From NCBI RefSeq assembly GCF_900111685.1, contig NZ_FOHX01000023.1, forward strand, positions 119,407 to 183,406: a DNA stretch of 64,000 bases, read 5' to 3'. Source of the DNA: Nonomuraea wenchangensis (lineage in GTDB: Bacteria > Actinomycetota > Actinomycetes > Streptosporangiales > Streptosporangiaceae). Below, in pieces: positions 47,166 through 57,025 of this stretch (positions are counted from its first letter, which is position 1; the number at the start of each line of letters is the position of its first letter). A program made the translations under genes and the position numbers. The notes under the pieces are model-generated. The model ran no database searches. It saw only the letters and a program-made list of their open reading frames with translations, and had not been told where the DNA came from.

Positions 47166-48422
47166 TTACTCCTTCTGCGCGGGCACGCGGGAGGTGCCGG
47201 GGTCCCCGTCGTCGTGCGCGGGGGCCTCGTCCCGCGGACCCTCTTTCCTGGATCCGGCGTCCGTCACCGGGGTGACCTCGCCGCCCGGCTGGGGCTGGGG
47301 GGCGACGCCGACGTCGGCGTATCGGGCGATGGTGGCGGCGGCGCGGCGTACCGCGCCGACCGGGTCGGTGGGCACCAGCCGGTCGAGGAAGGCGTAGCGG
47401 CGGGCGAGCGAGCTGCCGTAGGCGCCGCTGTGGCGGGCCGTGGCGCGTACCTCGTGCCACCAGTCGGCGATGTCGCCCCAGCCGGGCGCGGCGAGCGAGC
47501 CGCCGAACTGCTGCACGGCGAGGGCCGCGCACACCTGGGCGAAGGCGACGCGGTCGTTGAGCGGCCAGCCGCAGAGGGTGCCGAGCACGAAGCCCGCGCC
47601 GAACACGTCCCCGGCGCCGGTGGGGTCGAGCGCGTTGACCCGCGGCGCGGGCACGAACGCCTCCTCGCCGGTGGTGGAGTCGATGGCCATCGCGCCGTTG
47701 GCGCCGTCGGTCACCACGGCGACCGGCACGTGGTCGGCGATGGCGTAGAGCGCGTCGCGGGGGGTGTCCATGCGGGTGTAGGCCATGGCCTCGACGGCGT
47801 TCGGCATGAAGGCGTGGCAGATCGACAACTGCTCCAGCACCCCGGAGGACCAGGAGCCGGACGGGTCCCAGCCGACGTCGGCGAAGATCAGCGCGCCGTC
47901 GCGGTGCGCCAGTTCGGCCCAGTTGCACGCGCTGCCGGGGGTCCCGAGCGGCTCGTCGTCGGAGAGGGTGACGATCACGGCCTTGGAGCGGGGCGGCTTG
48001 CCGATCATCTCGGAGGCGGACATGGGGGAGGGGTGGCCATGGGTCACCATGCTGCGGTCGCGGTCGACGGCCATGGAGACGGTGACCGGCGAGTGCCAGT
48101 GCTCGAAGCGGCGCGACCTCGACAGGTCGACCGACTCCTGCTCCTCCAGCGTGCGCCAGCAGAAGTCGCCGTAGTCGTCGTCGCCGAAGGCCGCGGCCAG
48201 CGAGGTGCGCAGGCCGAGGCGGCTGGTGGCGATGGCGAGGTTGGCGATGCCGCCGGGGCACGAGCCCATGCCGTCGGCCCAGATCTCGGTGCCGGCGGCG
48301 GGCATGGCGGGCAGCCCGGTGAAGATGATGTCCAGGAAGACCGTGCCCGCCAGGAACACGTCGAACTGCGGGCTGCCGGGGGTGCGTTCGCCGGCGAGAG
48401 GGTCGTACGCCTGAACAGTCAC
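47166..48422 (-). CDS. PfkB family carbohydrate kinase
   Basis: The 418-residue kinase has the PfkB N-terminal glycine motif (GMGSCPGGIANLAIATSRLG, residues about 51-70) and the C-terminal DPTGAGDVFGAGF with the catalytic Asp. The last 50 residues are a charged extension. GTG 48422 was chosen, preceded by GAGGAGG at ten bases. As first gene of the ABC operon it probably phosphorylates the imported sugar or a released monosaccharide. Confidence 0.87.
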   Translation of the reverse strand: MTVQAYDPLAGERTPGSPQFDVFLAGTVFLDIIFTGLPAMPAAGTEIWADGMGSCPGGIANLAIATSRLGLRTSLAAAFGDDDYGDFCWRTLEEQESVDLSRSRRFEHWHSPVTVSMAVDRDRSMVTHGHPSPMSASEMIGKPPRSKAVIVTLSDDEPLGTPGSACNWAELAHRDGALIFADVGWDPSGSWSSGVLEQLSICHAFMPNAVEAMAYTRMDTPRDALYAIADHVPVAVVTDGANGAMAIDSTTGEEAFVPAPRVNALDPTGAGDVFGAGFVLGTLCGWPLNDRVAFAQVCAALAVQQFGGSLAAPGWGDIADWWHEVRATARHSGAYGSSLARRYAFLDRLVPTDPVGAVRRAAATIARYADVGVAPQPQPGGEVTPVTDAGSRKEGPRDEAPAHDDGDPGTSRVPAQKE

Positions 48423-48512
48423 GGGAATGAGGCCTCCTCGACACGCCGCGATGTGCGCAATCTTGCATGTTTGCGCGCACACTTCAAGCCCTTCGTGCGA
48501 ATGATGCGGCGA

Positions 48513-48544
48513 AATGCGTACTGAATGCTTACTCCATGCTTACT
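48513..48544. promoter_or_regulatory. Three 11-bp phased direct repeats, DeoR operator candidate
   Basis: AATGCGTACT (48513), AATGCTTACT (48524) and CATGCTTACT (48535) follow each other with exactly 11 bp between starts. The array is between the kinase operon and the DeoR gene and overlaps the likely DeoR -35 region, so one bound repressor could shut both. Confidence 0.65.
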
Positions 48545-48563
48545 CTTGGGCGGAAATGACTGA

Positions 48564-48569
48564 TACAGT
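48564..48569 (+). promoter_or_regulatory. -10 element for a leaderless DeoR mRNA
   Basis: TACAGT ends six bases before the GTG start at 48576. No ribosome-binding site is seen. Confidence 0.4.
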
Positions 48570-48575
48570 GACGCC

Positions 48576-49334
48576 GTGCTTCAGCGCCTCAGGCATGCCG
48601 AGATCATGCGCCGAGTCCGGCTCTCAGGCGCCACCAGCGTCCGCGATCTCGCCAGTCAGCTCGGCGTGAGCCCGTCCACCATCCGCAGGGACCTCGAGGT
48701 GCTCGACCGCGACGGCACGCTGCGCCGCGTCCGCGGCGGAGCCCTGCCCAGCGTGGACGCCGACGCCGACCGTCCCTTCGCCGAGGTGGCCGAGGTCGAC
48801 GGGCAGGACAAGGAGGCCGTGGCGGCGCGCGCCGCCGAGCTGGTCCGCGACGGCGACGTGGTGCTGCTCGACATCGGCACCACCACCGCGTGCCTCGCCC
48901 GCCGGCTGCGCGGCCGGCGCGTCACGGTCGTCACCTCCAGCCTCGCCGTGCTCGACGTGCTCCGCTGCGACCCCGAGGTCGAGCTGCTGCTGCTCGGCGG
49001 CATGGTCCGGCGTTCCTACCACTCGCTGGTCGGGGTGCTCACCGAGGCCGCTCTGAAGCAGGTGGTGGCCGACCGGGTGTTCCTGGGCGCGAGCGGCGTA
49101 CGCCCGGACGGGCAGCTCGTCGACACCACGCTCGCCGAGGTGCCGCTCAAGCGGGCCATGATCGCCGCGGCGGGGCAGGTGCTGCTGCTGGTCGACCGGC
49201 ACAAGTTCCCCGGGACCGGCGCCCTGCGCGTGTGCGGTCCCGAGGACGTCGACGTGGTCGTCACGAACGCCGGGGCCGACCCGGCCACGCTGCGCAGCCT
49301 GACGGCCGCGGGCGCCGAGGTGCTGCTCGCGTGA
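48576..49334 (+). CDS. DeoR/GlpR family regulator
   Basis: The 252-residue repressor has the DeoR HTH (residues 6-58, with TSVRDLASQLGVSPSTIRRD) and a C-terminal sugar-phosphate sensor domain with DIGTTTACLA and FLGASGVRPDG. It is divergent from the PfkB-ABC-PIG-L operon and 16 bases ahead of the GH4 gene, so it very likely controls both. Its ligand should be a phosphorylated sugar made by that pathway. Confidence 0.9.
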   Translation: MLQRLRHAEIMRRVRLSGATSVRDLASQLGVSPSTIRRDLEVLDRDGTLRRVRGGALPSVDADADRPFAEVAEVDGQDKEAVAARAAELVRDGDVVLLDIGTTTACLARRLRGRRVTVVTSSLAVLDVLRCDPEVELLLLGGMVRRSYHSLVGVLTEAALKQVVADRVFLGASGVRPDGQLVDTTLAEVPLKRAMIAAAGQVLLLVDRHKFPGTGALRVCGPEDVDVVVTNAGADPATLRSLTAAGAEVLLA

Positions 49335-49350
49335 GGGTGAGGGAGTACGG

Positions 49351-50697
49351 ATGAGACTGGCCGTGATCGGGGGCGGCGGCTTCCGCGTGCCGCTCGTGTA
49401 CGGCGCGCTGCTGCGCGACCGGGCCAAACCGCGGGTGGAGGAGGTCGTGCTCCACGACGTCTCCGCCGACCGGCTGGCGGTCGTCGCCCATGTGCTGCGT
49501 CAGCTCGCCGCGGGTCACGACGACCCGCCCGCGGTGCGCGTCACCACCTCGCTCGACGAGGCGCTGCGCGGGGCAGACTTCGTCTTCTCCGCCATGCGGG
49601 TCGGCGGCCTGGCCGGGCGCACCGCGGACGAGCGGGTCGCGCTGGAGCTGGGGCTGCTCGGCCAGGAGACCACCGGTCCCGGCGGCATCGCCTACGGCCT
49701 GCGCACCGTGCCGGCCGCCGTGCGGATGGCCGAACGGGTCGCCGAGCTGGCGCCGCGCGCCTGGGTCATCAATTTCACCAACCCGGCCGGCATGATCACC
49801 GAGGCGATGCGGCGGGTACTCGGCGACCGGGTGATCGGCATCTGCGATTCGCCGATCGGCCTGATCCGCCGCGCCGCCGCCGCGCTCGGGCTCGACCCGG
49901 CCCGCGTCGAGCCCGACTACGTGGGGCTCAACCACCTGGGCTGGCTGCGCGGGCTCGGCCACGACGGCGAGGACGTGCTGCCCGGCCTGCTCGCCGACGA
50001 GACGGCGCTGCGCCAGGTCGAGGAGGCCCGGCTGTTCGGGCCCGGCTGGGTGCGCACTCTCGGCGCTCTGCCGAACGAATACCTCTATTACTACTACTTC
50101 ACCCGCGAGGCGATCGCCGCCAGCCGGGGCCGTACCCGGGGGGAGAGCCTGCTCGGCCGGCAGGACGCCTTCTACGCCGCCGTACAGGCCGACCCCGGGC
50201 AGGCGCTGGCCGAGTGGCGGGCGGCGCGCAGGGAGCGCGACGAGTCTTACATGGCCGACGTCCGCGACACGGCCGAGGCGGGCGAGCGCGACGCGGCCGA
50301 CCTCGCGGCGGGCGGCTACGAGGGCATCGCGCTCGCGCTGATGGCCGCCCTGTCGCGCGGCGAGCCGGCCACCATGATCCTCAACGTGCGCAACGGCTCG
50401 GCGGTCCCTGGCCTGCCCGCCGAGGCGGTCGTGGAGATCCCGTGCGCGGTGGGCGGCGCGGGCGTGCGCCCGCTGGCCACCCGCCCGCTTCCGGGCCGCT
50501 TCCTGGGGTTGTTGCAGCAGGTGAAGGCGGTCGAGCAGACCGCCATCGAGGCCGCGCTGACCGGGTCGGCCGAGCTGGCCGTGGCGGCGTTCGCCCTGCA
50601 TCCGCTGGTCGACTCGGTCTCCACGGCCCGCGCCCTGCTCGACGGCTACCGCTCCCGCATCCCCGAGCTGGCGCAGGTCGTGCCGGGAACGGTCTGA
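49351..50697 (+). CDS. GH4 family 6-phospho-glycosidase
   Basis: Family 4 glycosidases hydrolyse phosphorylated or plain glycosides by an NAD+ and metal-dependent oxidation-elimination route. The 448-residue protein has the N-terminal NAD site IGGGGFRVP, and metal ligands Cys165 in ICDSP and His195 in LNHLGW. It resembles the 6-phospho-beta-glucosidase branch. In this cluster it would cleave the imported disaccharide. Whether the substrate is phosphorylated first, by the PfkB kinase, is not certain. Confidence 0.9.
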   Translation: MRLAVIGGGGFRVPLVYGALLRDRAKPRVEEVVLHDVSADRLAVVAHVLRQLAAGHDDPPAVRVTTSLDEALRGADFVFSAMRVGGLAGRTADERVALELGLLGQETTGPGGIAYGLRTVPAAVRMAERVAELAPRAWVINFTNPAGMITEAMRRVLGDRVIGICDSPIGLIRRAAAALGLDPARVEPDYVGLNHLGWLRGLGHDGEDVLPGLLADETALRQVEEARLFGPGWVRTLGALPNEYLYYYYFTREAIAASRGRTRGESLLGRQDAFYAAVQADPGQALAEWRAARRERDESYMADVRDTAEAGERDAADLAAGGYEGIALALMAALSRGEPATMILNVRNGSAVPGLPAEAVVEIPCAVGGAGVRPLATRPLPGRFLGLLQQVKAVEQTAIEAALTGSAELAVAAFALHPLVDSVSTARALLDGYRSRIPELAQVVPGTV

Positions 50698-50772
50698 CCA
50701 CCTCGGAGGGGGCGCGGTTCTGTCGGTCCCGGCGCGCATACTGACCTTCGGCATCGCTCGGAGGGAGGCGCC

Positions 50773-51522
50773 ATGGCGAGGGGCTCTCGAAAGCGCACCG
50801 GCAAAGGGAGGTCCAGGCGGCGGGCCGCCACGACGTCGTCCCGGCGGCGTGGGGGCGCCACGGCGTCCCGGCGGCGTGGCGGCGCCGCCACTTCACGACG
50901 GCGGAGGCGGAGGGAAGTCGCGGCGGTCGCGATCGTGGCGGCCGGCGGGGGCGTGGTCTGGTTCGCGGCCGAGCATCCGGCCTGGGCGGCCGGCATCGCG
51001 ACCCTGCTCGCCGTGCTGTTCGCCGGCGGGCTGATCCTGCGGCGGCGCGCGATCGAGGCGGAGCGGCAGCGGTTCCTGGCCGCCAACGCCGAGCTGGAGA
51101 AGGTCGATCTGATGTCGGGCGGGGAGTTCGAGCACCTGGTCGCCGAGCGGATGATCGCCGAGGGGTTCCGCCAGGTCCGTCAGTGCGGCGGCACCGGCGA
51201 CTTCGGGGTCGACATCACGGCCGTCGCTCCCGGTCACGGCCGCTACGCCGTCCAGTGCAAACGTTATGCGGGGTCGGTGGGCGCGCCGGAGGTGCGCAAC
51301 TTCCTGGGCGCGCTGGCCAACACCTACGCCGGGCACACCGGCGTGCTCGTCACCTCGGGCCGCCTCACCCGGCAGGCCCGGCTGGAGGCACTGGGCGCGC
51401 GGGAGCCGCTGGTCCTGGTCGAGCGCGACCGGCTGGCCGACTGGCTGCTCGGCGCGGCGCCGCTGCTCCCCGCGCGCCCGGCCCGCCGCCCCGGCCCGCT
51501 GGCCGGCGAGAAGGCCACCTGA
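50773..51522 (+). CDS. Membrane-anchored Mrr-type restriction endonuclease-like protein
   Basis: The 249-residue protein starts with about 48 residues extremely rich in Arg and Ser/Thr, then two membrane helices (about 50-66 and 70-88), then a restriction endonuclease domain. The PD-(D/E)xK core is visible: GEFEHLVAERM, GDFGVDITA and YAVQCKRY (Gln-x-Lys). Such proteins may act on foreign or damaged DNA at the membrane; the arginine-rich start could bind nucleic acid. It stands alone without a methylase. Confidence 0.82.
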   Translation: MARGSRKRTGKGRSRRRAATTSSRRRGGATASRRRGGAATSRRRRRREVAAVAIVAAGGGVVWFAAEHPAWAAGIATLLAVLFAGGLILRRRAIEAERQRFLAANAELEKVDLMSGGEFEHLVAERMIAEGFRQVRQCGGTGDFGVDITAVAPGHGRYAVQCKRYAGSVGAPEVRNFLGALANTYAGHTGVLVTSGRLTRQARLEALGAREPLVLVERDRLADWLLGAAPLLPARPARRPGPLAGEKAT

Positions 51523-51547
51523 CGGACGCGTGCGTGCGGAAGCATGG

Positions 51548-51586
51548 GCGGGCCGCGCCGGTGCTGGGGGGACCGGCGCGGCCCGC
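51548..51586. terminator. Strong bidirectional hairpin
   Basis: GCGGGCCGCGCCGGT (51548-51562) and its exact complement (51572-51586) form a perfect 15-bp stem with a nine-base loop, between the nuclease and isocitrate lyase genes. Confidence 0.85.
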
Positions 51587-51639
51587 ATCGCCGGGGAACC
51601 GTCCCATGCCCTGGAGGTGGCCGGCGAGATCAGGGGGCC

Positions 51640-52923
<1,284 letters not shown>

Positions 52924-53034
52924 GGTCACTCCTTCTTCGTCCCCTGGGTGCCTGTGCCGAGTCTGTGCCCGGGAGGACACCGGCGGACAGGCGTTGCCGA
53001 GCAGAAGAACCGTGAAATTTTCCTCTCTGTCCAT

Positions 53035-53053
53035 TACTGACGGGTATTCAGTA
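53035..53053. promoter_or_regulatory. Inverted repeat between aceA and ramB
   Basis: TACTGA-cgggtat-TCAGTA is a perfect inverted repeat with 6-bp arms, about 110 bases upstream of aceA, a candidate operator. Confidence 0.45.
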
Positions 53054-53143
53054 GGGAAGAATTCGCGAGTTTTACCTTTGGCCTAGACCAATCCCGGATG
53101 TGACGGGACAGTCTCGTCCCGGGTGCCCGATGGGCTAGAAGAT

Positions 53144-53160
53144 AGGCAGATTTTCTGTCT
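53144..53160. promoter_or_regulatory. Inverted repeat just upstream of ramB
   Basis: AGGCAGA-ttt-TCTGTCT is an inverted repeat with one mismatch, ending 11 bases before the ramB ATG, well placed for autorepression. Confidence 0.45.
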
Positions 53161-53171
53161 AAGATGCGTCC

Positions 53172-54644
53172 ATGGCCTCGTTGCTGGGCGAAGAACCGCT
53201 GTCTTTGACGCAGGAGCTCGATCTCATCGCGTTTGGCCAGCGCCTGCGCCACCTGCGCAAACAGCGCGGCCTGACGCTCTCGGACCTCGGGTCCCGGGTC
53301 AACCGGGCACCCAGTCAGCTCTCCCTGCTGGAGAACGGCAAACGTGAGCCGAAGTTGTCATTGCTCAAAGCGCTGGCCTCCGCGCTCGGCGTGCCCGTCG
53401 AGGAGCTGCTGCGCCGCCAGCCGCCCAACCGCCGCGCCCAGCTGGAGATCGCCCTGGAGGAGGCCCAGCGCGACCCCCTGTACGCGGGGCTCGGCCTGCC
53501 CCGGCTGAAGGTCTCGGCCCGCGTGCCCAATGACGTCCTGGAGCACCTGCTCGGCCTGTACGGCGAGCTACGCGCCCGCCAGGCCCGCGGCACCGCCACC
53601 CCGGAGGAGGCCCGGGTGGCCAACGCCGAGCTGCGCCGCCGTCAGCGCGAGGTCGGCAACTACTTCCCCGAGATCGAGCAGGCCGCCGCCGAGGCCCTGG
53701 ACGCGGTCGGCTACCGCAGCGGCGCGCTGTCGCAGAGCACGATCCAGAGCCTGGTCACGCACTTCGGCTACACCGTGCACACCGCCCAGGACCTGCCGCG
53801 ATCGGTGCGGTCCATCACCGACATGCGCAACCGCCGCATCTACGTCAAGCACGAGCAGCTCGGCATGCACACCCCGCGCACGATCCTGCTCCAGACGCTC
53901 GGCCACCTCGCCCTCGGCCACGACAAGCCCCGCGACTTCGCCGACTTCCTGCGCCAGCGCACCGAGGCCAACTACTTCGCCGCCGCCGTGCTGGTGCCCG
54001 AGCGGGCCGCCGCGCTCTACCTCCAGGAGGCGAAGTCCGACCGGGCGCTGTCGGTCGAGGACCTGCGGGACGTCTTCGCGGTGTCGTACGAGATGGCCGC
54101 CCACCGCTTCACCAACCTCGCCACCCACCACCTGGGTCTCGTCTGCCACTTCGTGCGCAACGACGCGGGCGGCATCATCTACAAGGCGTACGAGAACGAC
54201 GGCATCGTCTTCCCCGCCGACGAGCAGGGCGCGATCGAGGGGCAGCGGATGTGCCTGCAGTGGTCAGGGCGGCAGGTGTTCCTGTCGCCGGATCGCTTCT
54301 CGGTCTACTACCAGTACTCCGACTCGCCGACCGGCACGTACTTCTGCATCGCGCACGTGGACCCTTCCCGCGAGCGGGACTTCGCGATCACGCTCGGGGT
54401 GCCCTACAAGGAGTCGCGGTGGTTCCGGGGGCGCGAGACCACCCACCGCACCAAGTCCGACTGCCCCAACGGCGAGTGCTGCCGGCGCCCGCCCGCCGAG
54501 CTGGCCGAGCGCTGGGAGGGCTACGCCTGGCCGTCGGCCCGCGCCAACTCCCACGTCCTCGCCGCGCTGCCGCCGGGGTCGTTCCCCGGCGTGGACGAGG
54601 CGGACGTCTACACGTTCCTGGAGCGCCACGCAAATGGTGCATAA
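53172..54644 (+). CDS. ramB: RamB-like short-chain fatty acid metabolism regulator
   Basis: The 490-residue protein has an XRE HTH (residues 24-80, with LTLSDLGSRVNRAPSQLSLLENG), an IrrE/ImmA (DUF955) region and a C-terminal DUF2083-type domain with CPNGECCRRPP. In corynebacteria and mycobacteria RamB controls isocitrate lyase and acetate/propionate genes; its position divergent from aceA agrees. In the DUF955 region the metalloprotease motif HExxH is replaced by GHLALGH, so it is probably not catalytic. Confidence 0.9.
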   Translation: MASLLGEEPLSLTQELDLIAFGQRLRHLRKQRGLTLSDLGSRVNRAPSQLSLLENGKREPKLSLLKALASALGVPVEELLRRQPPNRRAQLEIALEEAQRDPLYAGLGLPRLKVSARVPNDVLEHLLGLYGELRARQARGTATPEEARVANAELRRRQREVGNYFPEIEQAAAEALDAVGYRSGALSQSTIQSLVTHFGYTVHTAQDLPRSVRSITDMRNRRIYVKHEQLGMHTPRTILLQTLGHLALGHDKPRDFADFLRQRTEANYFAAAVLVPERAAALYLQEAKSDRALSVEDLRDVFAVSYEMAAHRFTNLATHHLGLVCHFVRNDAGGIIYKAYENDGIVFPADEQGAIEGQRMCLQWSGRQVFLSPDRFSVYYQYSDSPTGTYFCIAHVDPSRERDFAITLGVPYKESRWFRGRETTHRTKSDCPNGECCRRPPAELAERWEGYAWPSARANSHVLAALPPGSFPGVDEADVYTFLERHANGA

Positions 54645-54692
54645 CCCGACATAGCGGGTATCGGGGGGTGTGGGGGAGGAGGTGGTCGGAGG

Positions 54693-55640
54693 ATGCTGCC
54701 CGAAGTGCGCGGATGGCTGCGGCGCCGTACGTCGTCGGCCGGGGACTGGCCGGTCCGGGACCTGCTGGCCGCCAAGGGTGCGACGACCGTCAGCGTGGTG
54801 CTCCCGGCCCGCGACGAACGCGCGACCGTCGGCGAGATCGTCGAGATCCTGCGCCGCGAGCTGGACGGCCTGCTGGACGAGGTCGTCGTCATCGACTCCC
54901 GCTCCCGTGACGACACCGCCCGCGTCGCCGCCCGGGCGGGCGCCCGCGTGCACGCCCAGGACGACATCCTGCCCCACCTGCGGCCGCTCGACGGCAAGGG
55001 CGAGGCGCTGTGGAAGTCGCTCGCGGTCACCCGGGGCGACGTCGTGGTCTTCGCCGACGCCGACATCAGGCACTTCCGCGCCTCGCTCGTCGGCGGCGTG
55101 CTCGGCCCGCTGCTCGCCGATCCGACCCTCGTCTACGTCAAGGGCTGCTACGACCGCCCGCTCGACGGCGCGCCGAACGGCGGCGGCCGGGTCACCGAGC
55201 TGGTCGCCCGCCCGCTCATCAACCTGCACTGGCCCGAGCTGGCCGGGTTCGTCCAGCCGCTGGCGGGCGAGTACGCCGGCCGCCGCTCCGCGCTGGAGCG
55301 GGTGCCCTTCCTGACCGGCTACGGCGTCGAGCTCGGCCTGCTCATCGACCTGCTCGACCTGGCGGGGCTGGACGCCTTCGCCCAGGTGGACCTGGGCTCG
55401 CGCGAGCACGCGCCGCAGTCGACCGAGGCCCTGGGGGCGATGTCCTGCCAGATCATGCTGGCCGCCTGGTCGCGCCTGCGGCGTCAGGGCAAGATCCAGG
55501 GCCGGCACGAGCCGTCCTGCCTGCTGGCCCAGTTCCGGCGCGGGCTGATCGGCCACGACGTGAGCAGCCGGGACATCGCCATCGCCGAACGCCCGCCCAT
55601 GCTCACCCTTCCCGATCGCCTTCCTGCCGGGGCCTACTGA
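54693..55640 (+). CDS. gpgS: Glucosyl-3-phosphoglycerate synthase
   Basis: GpgS (GT81) transfers glucose from NDP-glucose to 3-phosphoglycerate, the first step to glucosylglycerate and methylglucose lipopolysaccharide. The 315-residue length and the motifs VVLPARDER, VIDSRSRDDTA, ADADIRHF (DxD metal site), GEYAGRRS and LTGYGVE fit the family. Downstream phosphatase genes are absent here. It lies 48 bases after ramB and may be co-transcribed with it. Confidence 0.92.
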   Translation: MLPEVRGWLRRRTSSAGDWPVRDLLAAKGATTVSVVLPARDERATVGEIVEILRRELDGLLDEVVVIDSRSRDDTARVAARAGARVHAQDDILPHLRPLDGKGEALWKSLAVTRGDVVVFADADIRHFRASLVGGVLGPLLADPTLVYVKGCYDRPLDGAPNGGGRVTELVARPLINLHWPELAGFVQPLAGEYAGRRSALERVPFLTGYGVELGLLIDLLDLAGLDAFAQVDLGSREHAPQSTEALGAMSCQIMLAAWSRLRRQGKIQGRHEPSCLLAQFRRGLIGHDVSSRDIAIAERPPMLTLPDRLPAGAY

Positions 55641-55701
55641 CCGGTAAGGTGTTACCAACGGTAACCCCGGCGGCGGGGATCGGAAGGGGAGTGTGCGGCC
55701 C

Positions 55702-56910
55702 ATGAGCGGGTTCTGCCCGGAGCTCAGCGACGACGTCAAGCAGGTACGCGACTGGGTGCACGAGTTCGCCCGCGACGTGATCCGCCCCGCGGGCGCCGAG
55801 TGGGACGAGCGCGAGGAGACCCCCTGGCCGGTCATCCAGGAGGCCGCCAAGGCCGGCCTGTACTCCCTCGACTTCTTCGCCACCCAGTGGTTCGAGGAGA
55901 GCGGCCTCGGCCTGCCGGTCGCGTTCGAGGAGATCTTCTGGGGTGACGCCGGCATCGGCCTGTCCATCGTCGGCACCGGCCTGGCCGCCGCCGCCGTCTC
56001 CTCCAACGGCACCCCCGAACAGATGGGGGAGTGGCTGCCGCAGATGTTCGGCACCGAGAACGACGTCAAGCTCGGCGCCTTCTGCGCCTCCGAGCCCGAC
56101 GCCGGCTCCGACGTCGGCGCCATCCGCACCCGCGCCGTCCGCGACGGCGGCGACTGGATACTGAACGGCGTCAAGACCTGGGCCACCAACGGCGGCATCG
56201 CGAACGTCCACATCGTCGTCGCCACGGTCGATCCCGCGCTCGGCACCCGCGGCCAGGCGTCCTTCATCATCCCGCCCGGCACGCCCGGCCTGTCCATGGG
56301 GCAGAAGTTCCGCAAGCACGGCATCCGCGCCTCGCACACCGCCGAAGTCGTCCTCGACGACGTCCGCGTACCCGGCTCCTGCCTGCTCGGCGGCGCGGAG
56401 AAGCTGGAGGCCCGGCTGGCCCGCGTCCGCAACGGCGAGCGCGCCGGCGAGCAGGCCGCGCTGCGCACCTTCGAGACCACCCGCCCGGCCGTGGCCGCCA
56501 TGGCCGTCGGCATCGCCCGCGCCGCCTTCGAGTACGCCCGCGACTACGCCCGCGAGCGCGAGCAGTTCGGCCGCCGCATCGCCGAGAACCAGGCCGTCGC
56601 CTTCCTCCTCGCCGACATGGCCACCCGCGTCGACATCGCCCGCTTCATGACCTGGCGCGCCGCCTGGATGGCCCGCAACGGCCGGCGCTTCGAGCAGGCG
56701 GAGGGCTCGATGTCGAAACTCGTGGCGAGCGAGACGGCGGTGTGGGTGACGGAGCAGGCGATCCAGATCCTGGGCGGGGCCGGATACACCCGCGAGCACC
56801 CGGTGGAGCGCTTCCACCGCGACGCCAAGATCTTCACGATCTTCGAGGGCACGTCGGAGATCCAGCGGTTGATCATCGGCCGCGCCGTCACCGGCCTCCC
56901 CGTCCGCTGA
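55702..56910 (+). CDS. Acyl-CoA dehydrogenase
   Basis: The 402-residue flavoenzyme catalyses alpha,beta-dehydrogenation of acyl-CoA with FAD. It has the FAD-contact AFCASEPDAGSDVG, WATNGGIANVHIV, the REQFGRRI loop and the C-terminal catalytic Glu in IFEGTSEIQR. Start ATG 55702 is chosen over GTG 55693. It fits fatty-acid use alongside aceA and ramB. Confidence 0.92.
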   Translation: MSGFCPELSDDVKQVRDWVHEFARDVIRPAGAEWDEREETPWPVIQEAAKAGLYSLDFFATQWFEESGLGLPVAFEEIFWGDAGIGLSIVGTGLAAAAVSSNGTPEQMGEWLPQMFGTENDVKLGAFCASEPDAGSDVGAIRTRAVRDGGDWILNGVKTWATNGGIANVHIVVATVDPALGTRGQASFIIPPGTPGLSMGQKFRKHGIRASHTAEVVLDDVRVPGSCLLGGAEKLEARLARVRNGERAGEQAALRTFETTRPAVAAMAVGIARAAFEYARDYAREREQFGRRIAENQAVAFLLADMATRVDIARFMTWRAAWMARNGRRFEQAEGSMSKLVASETAVWVTEQAIQILGGAGYTREHPVERFHRDAKIFTIFEGTSEIQRLIIGRAVTGLPVR

Positions 56911-57025
56911 GACACCCCACGTCAACGGCCTGGCGTGGCCACCGGGCCACAGCCGCGGAACGCCAAGCTCACCCAGTGGCTCAGGTACTCGGCGCGCATA
57001 GGATGATCAACGAGGCGAGGAGAAG

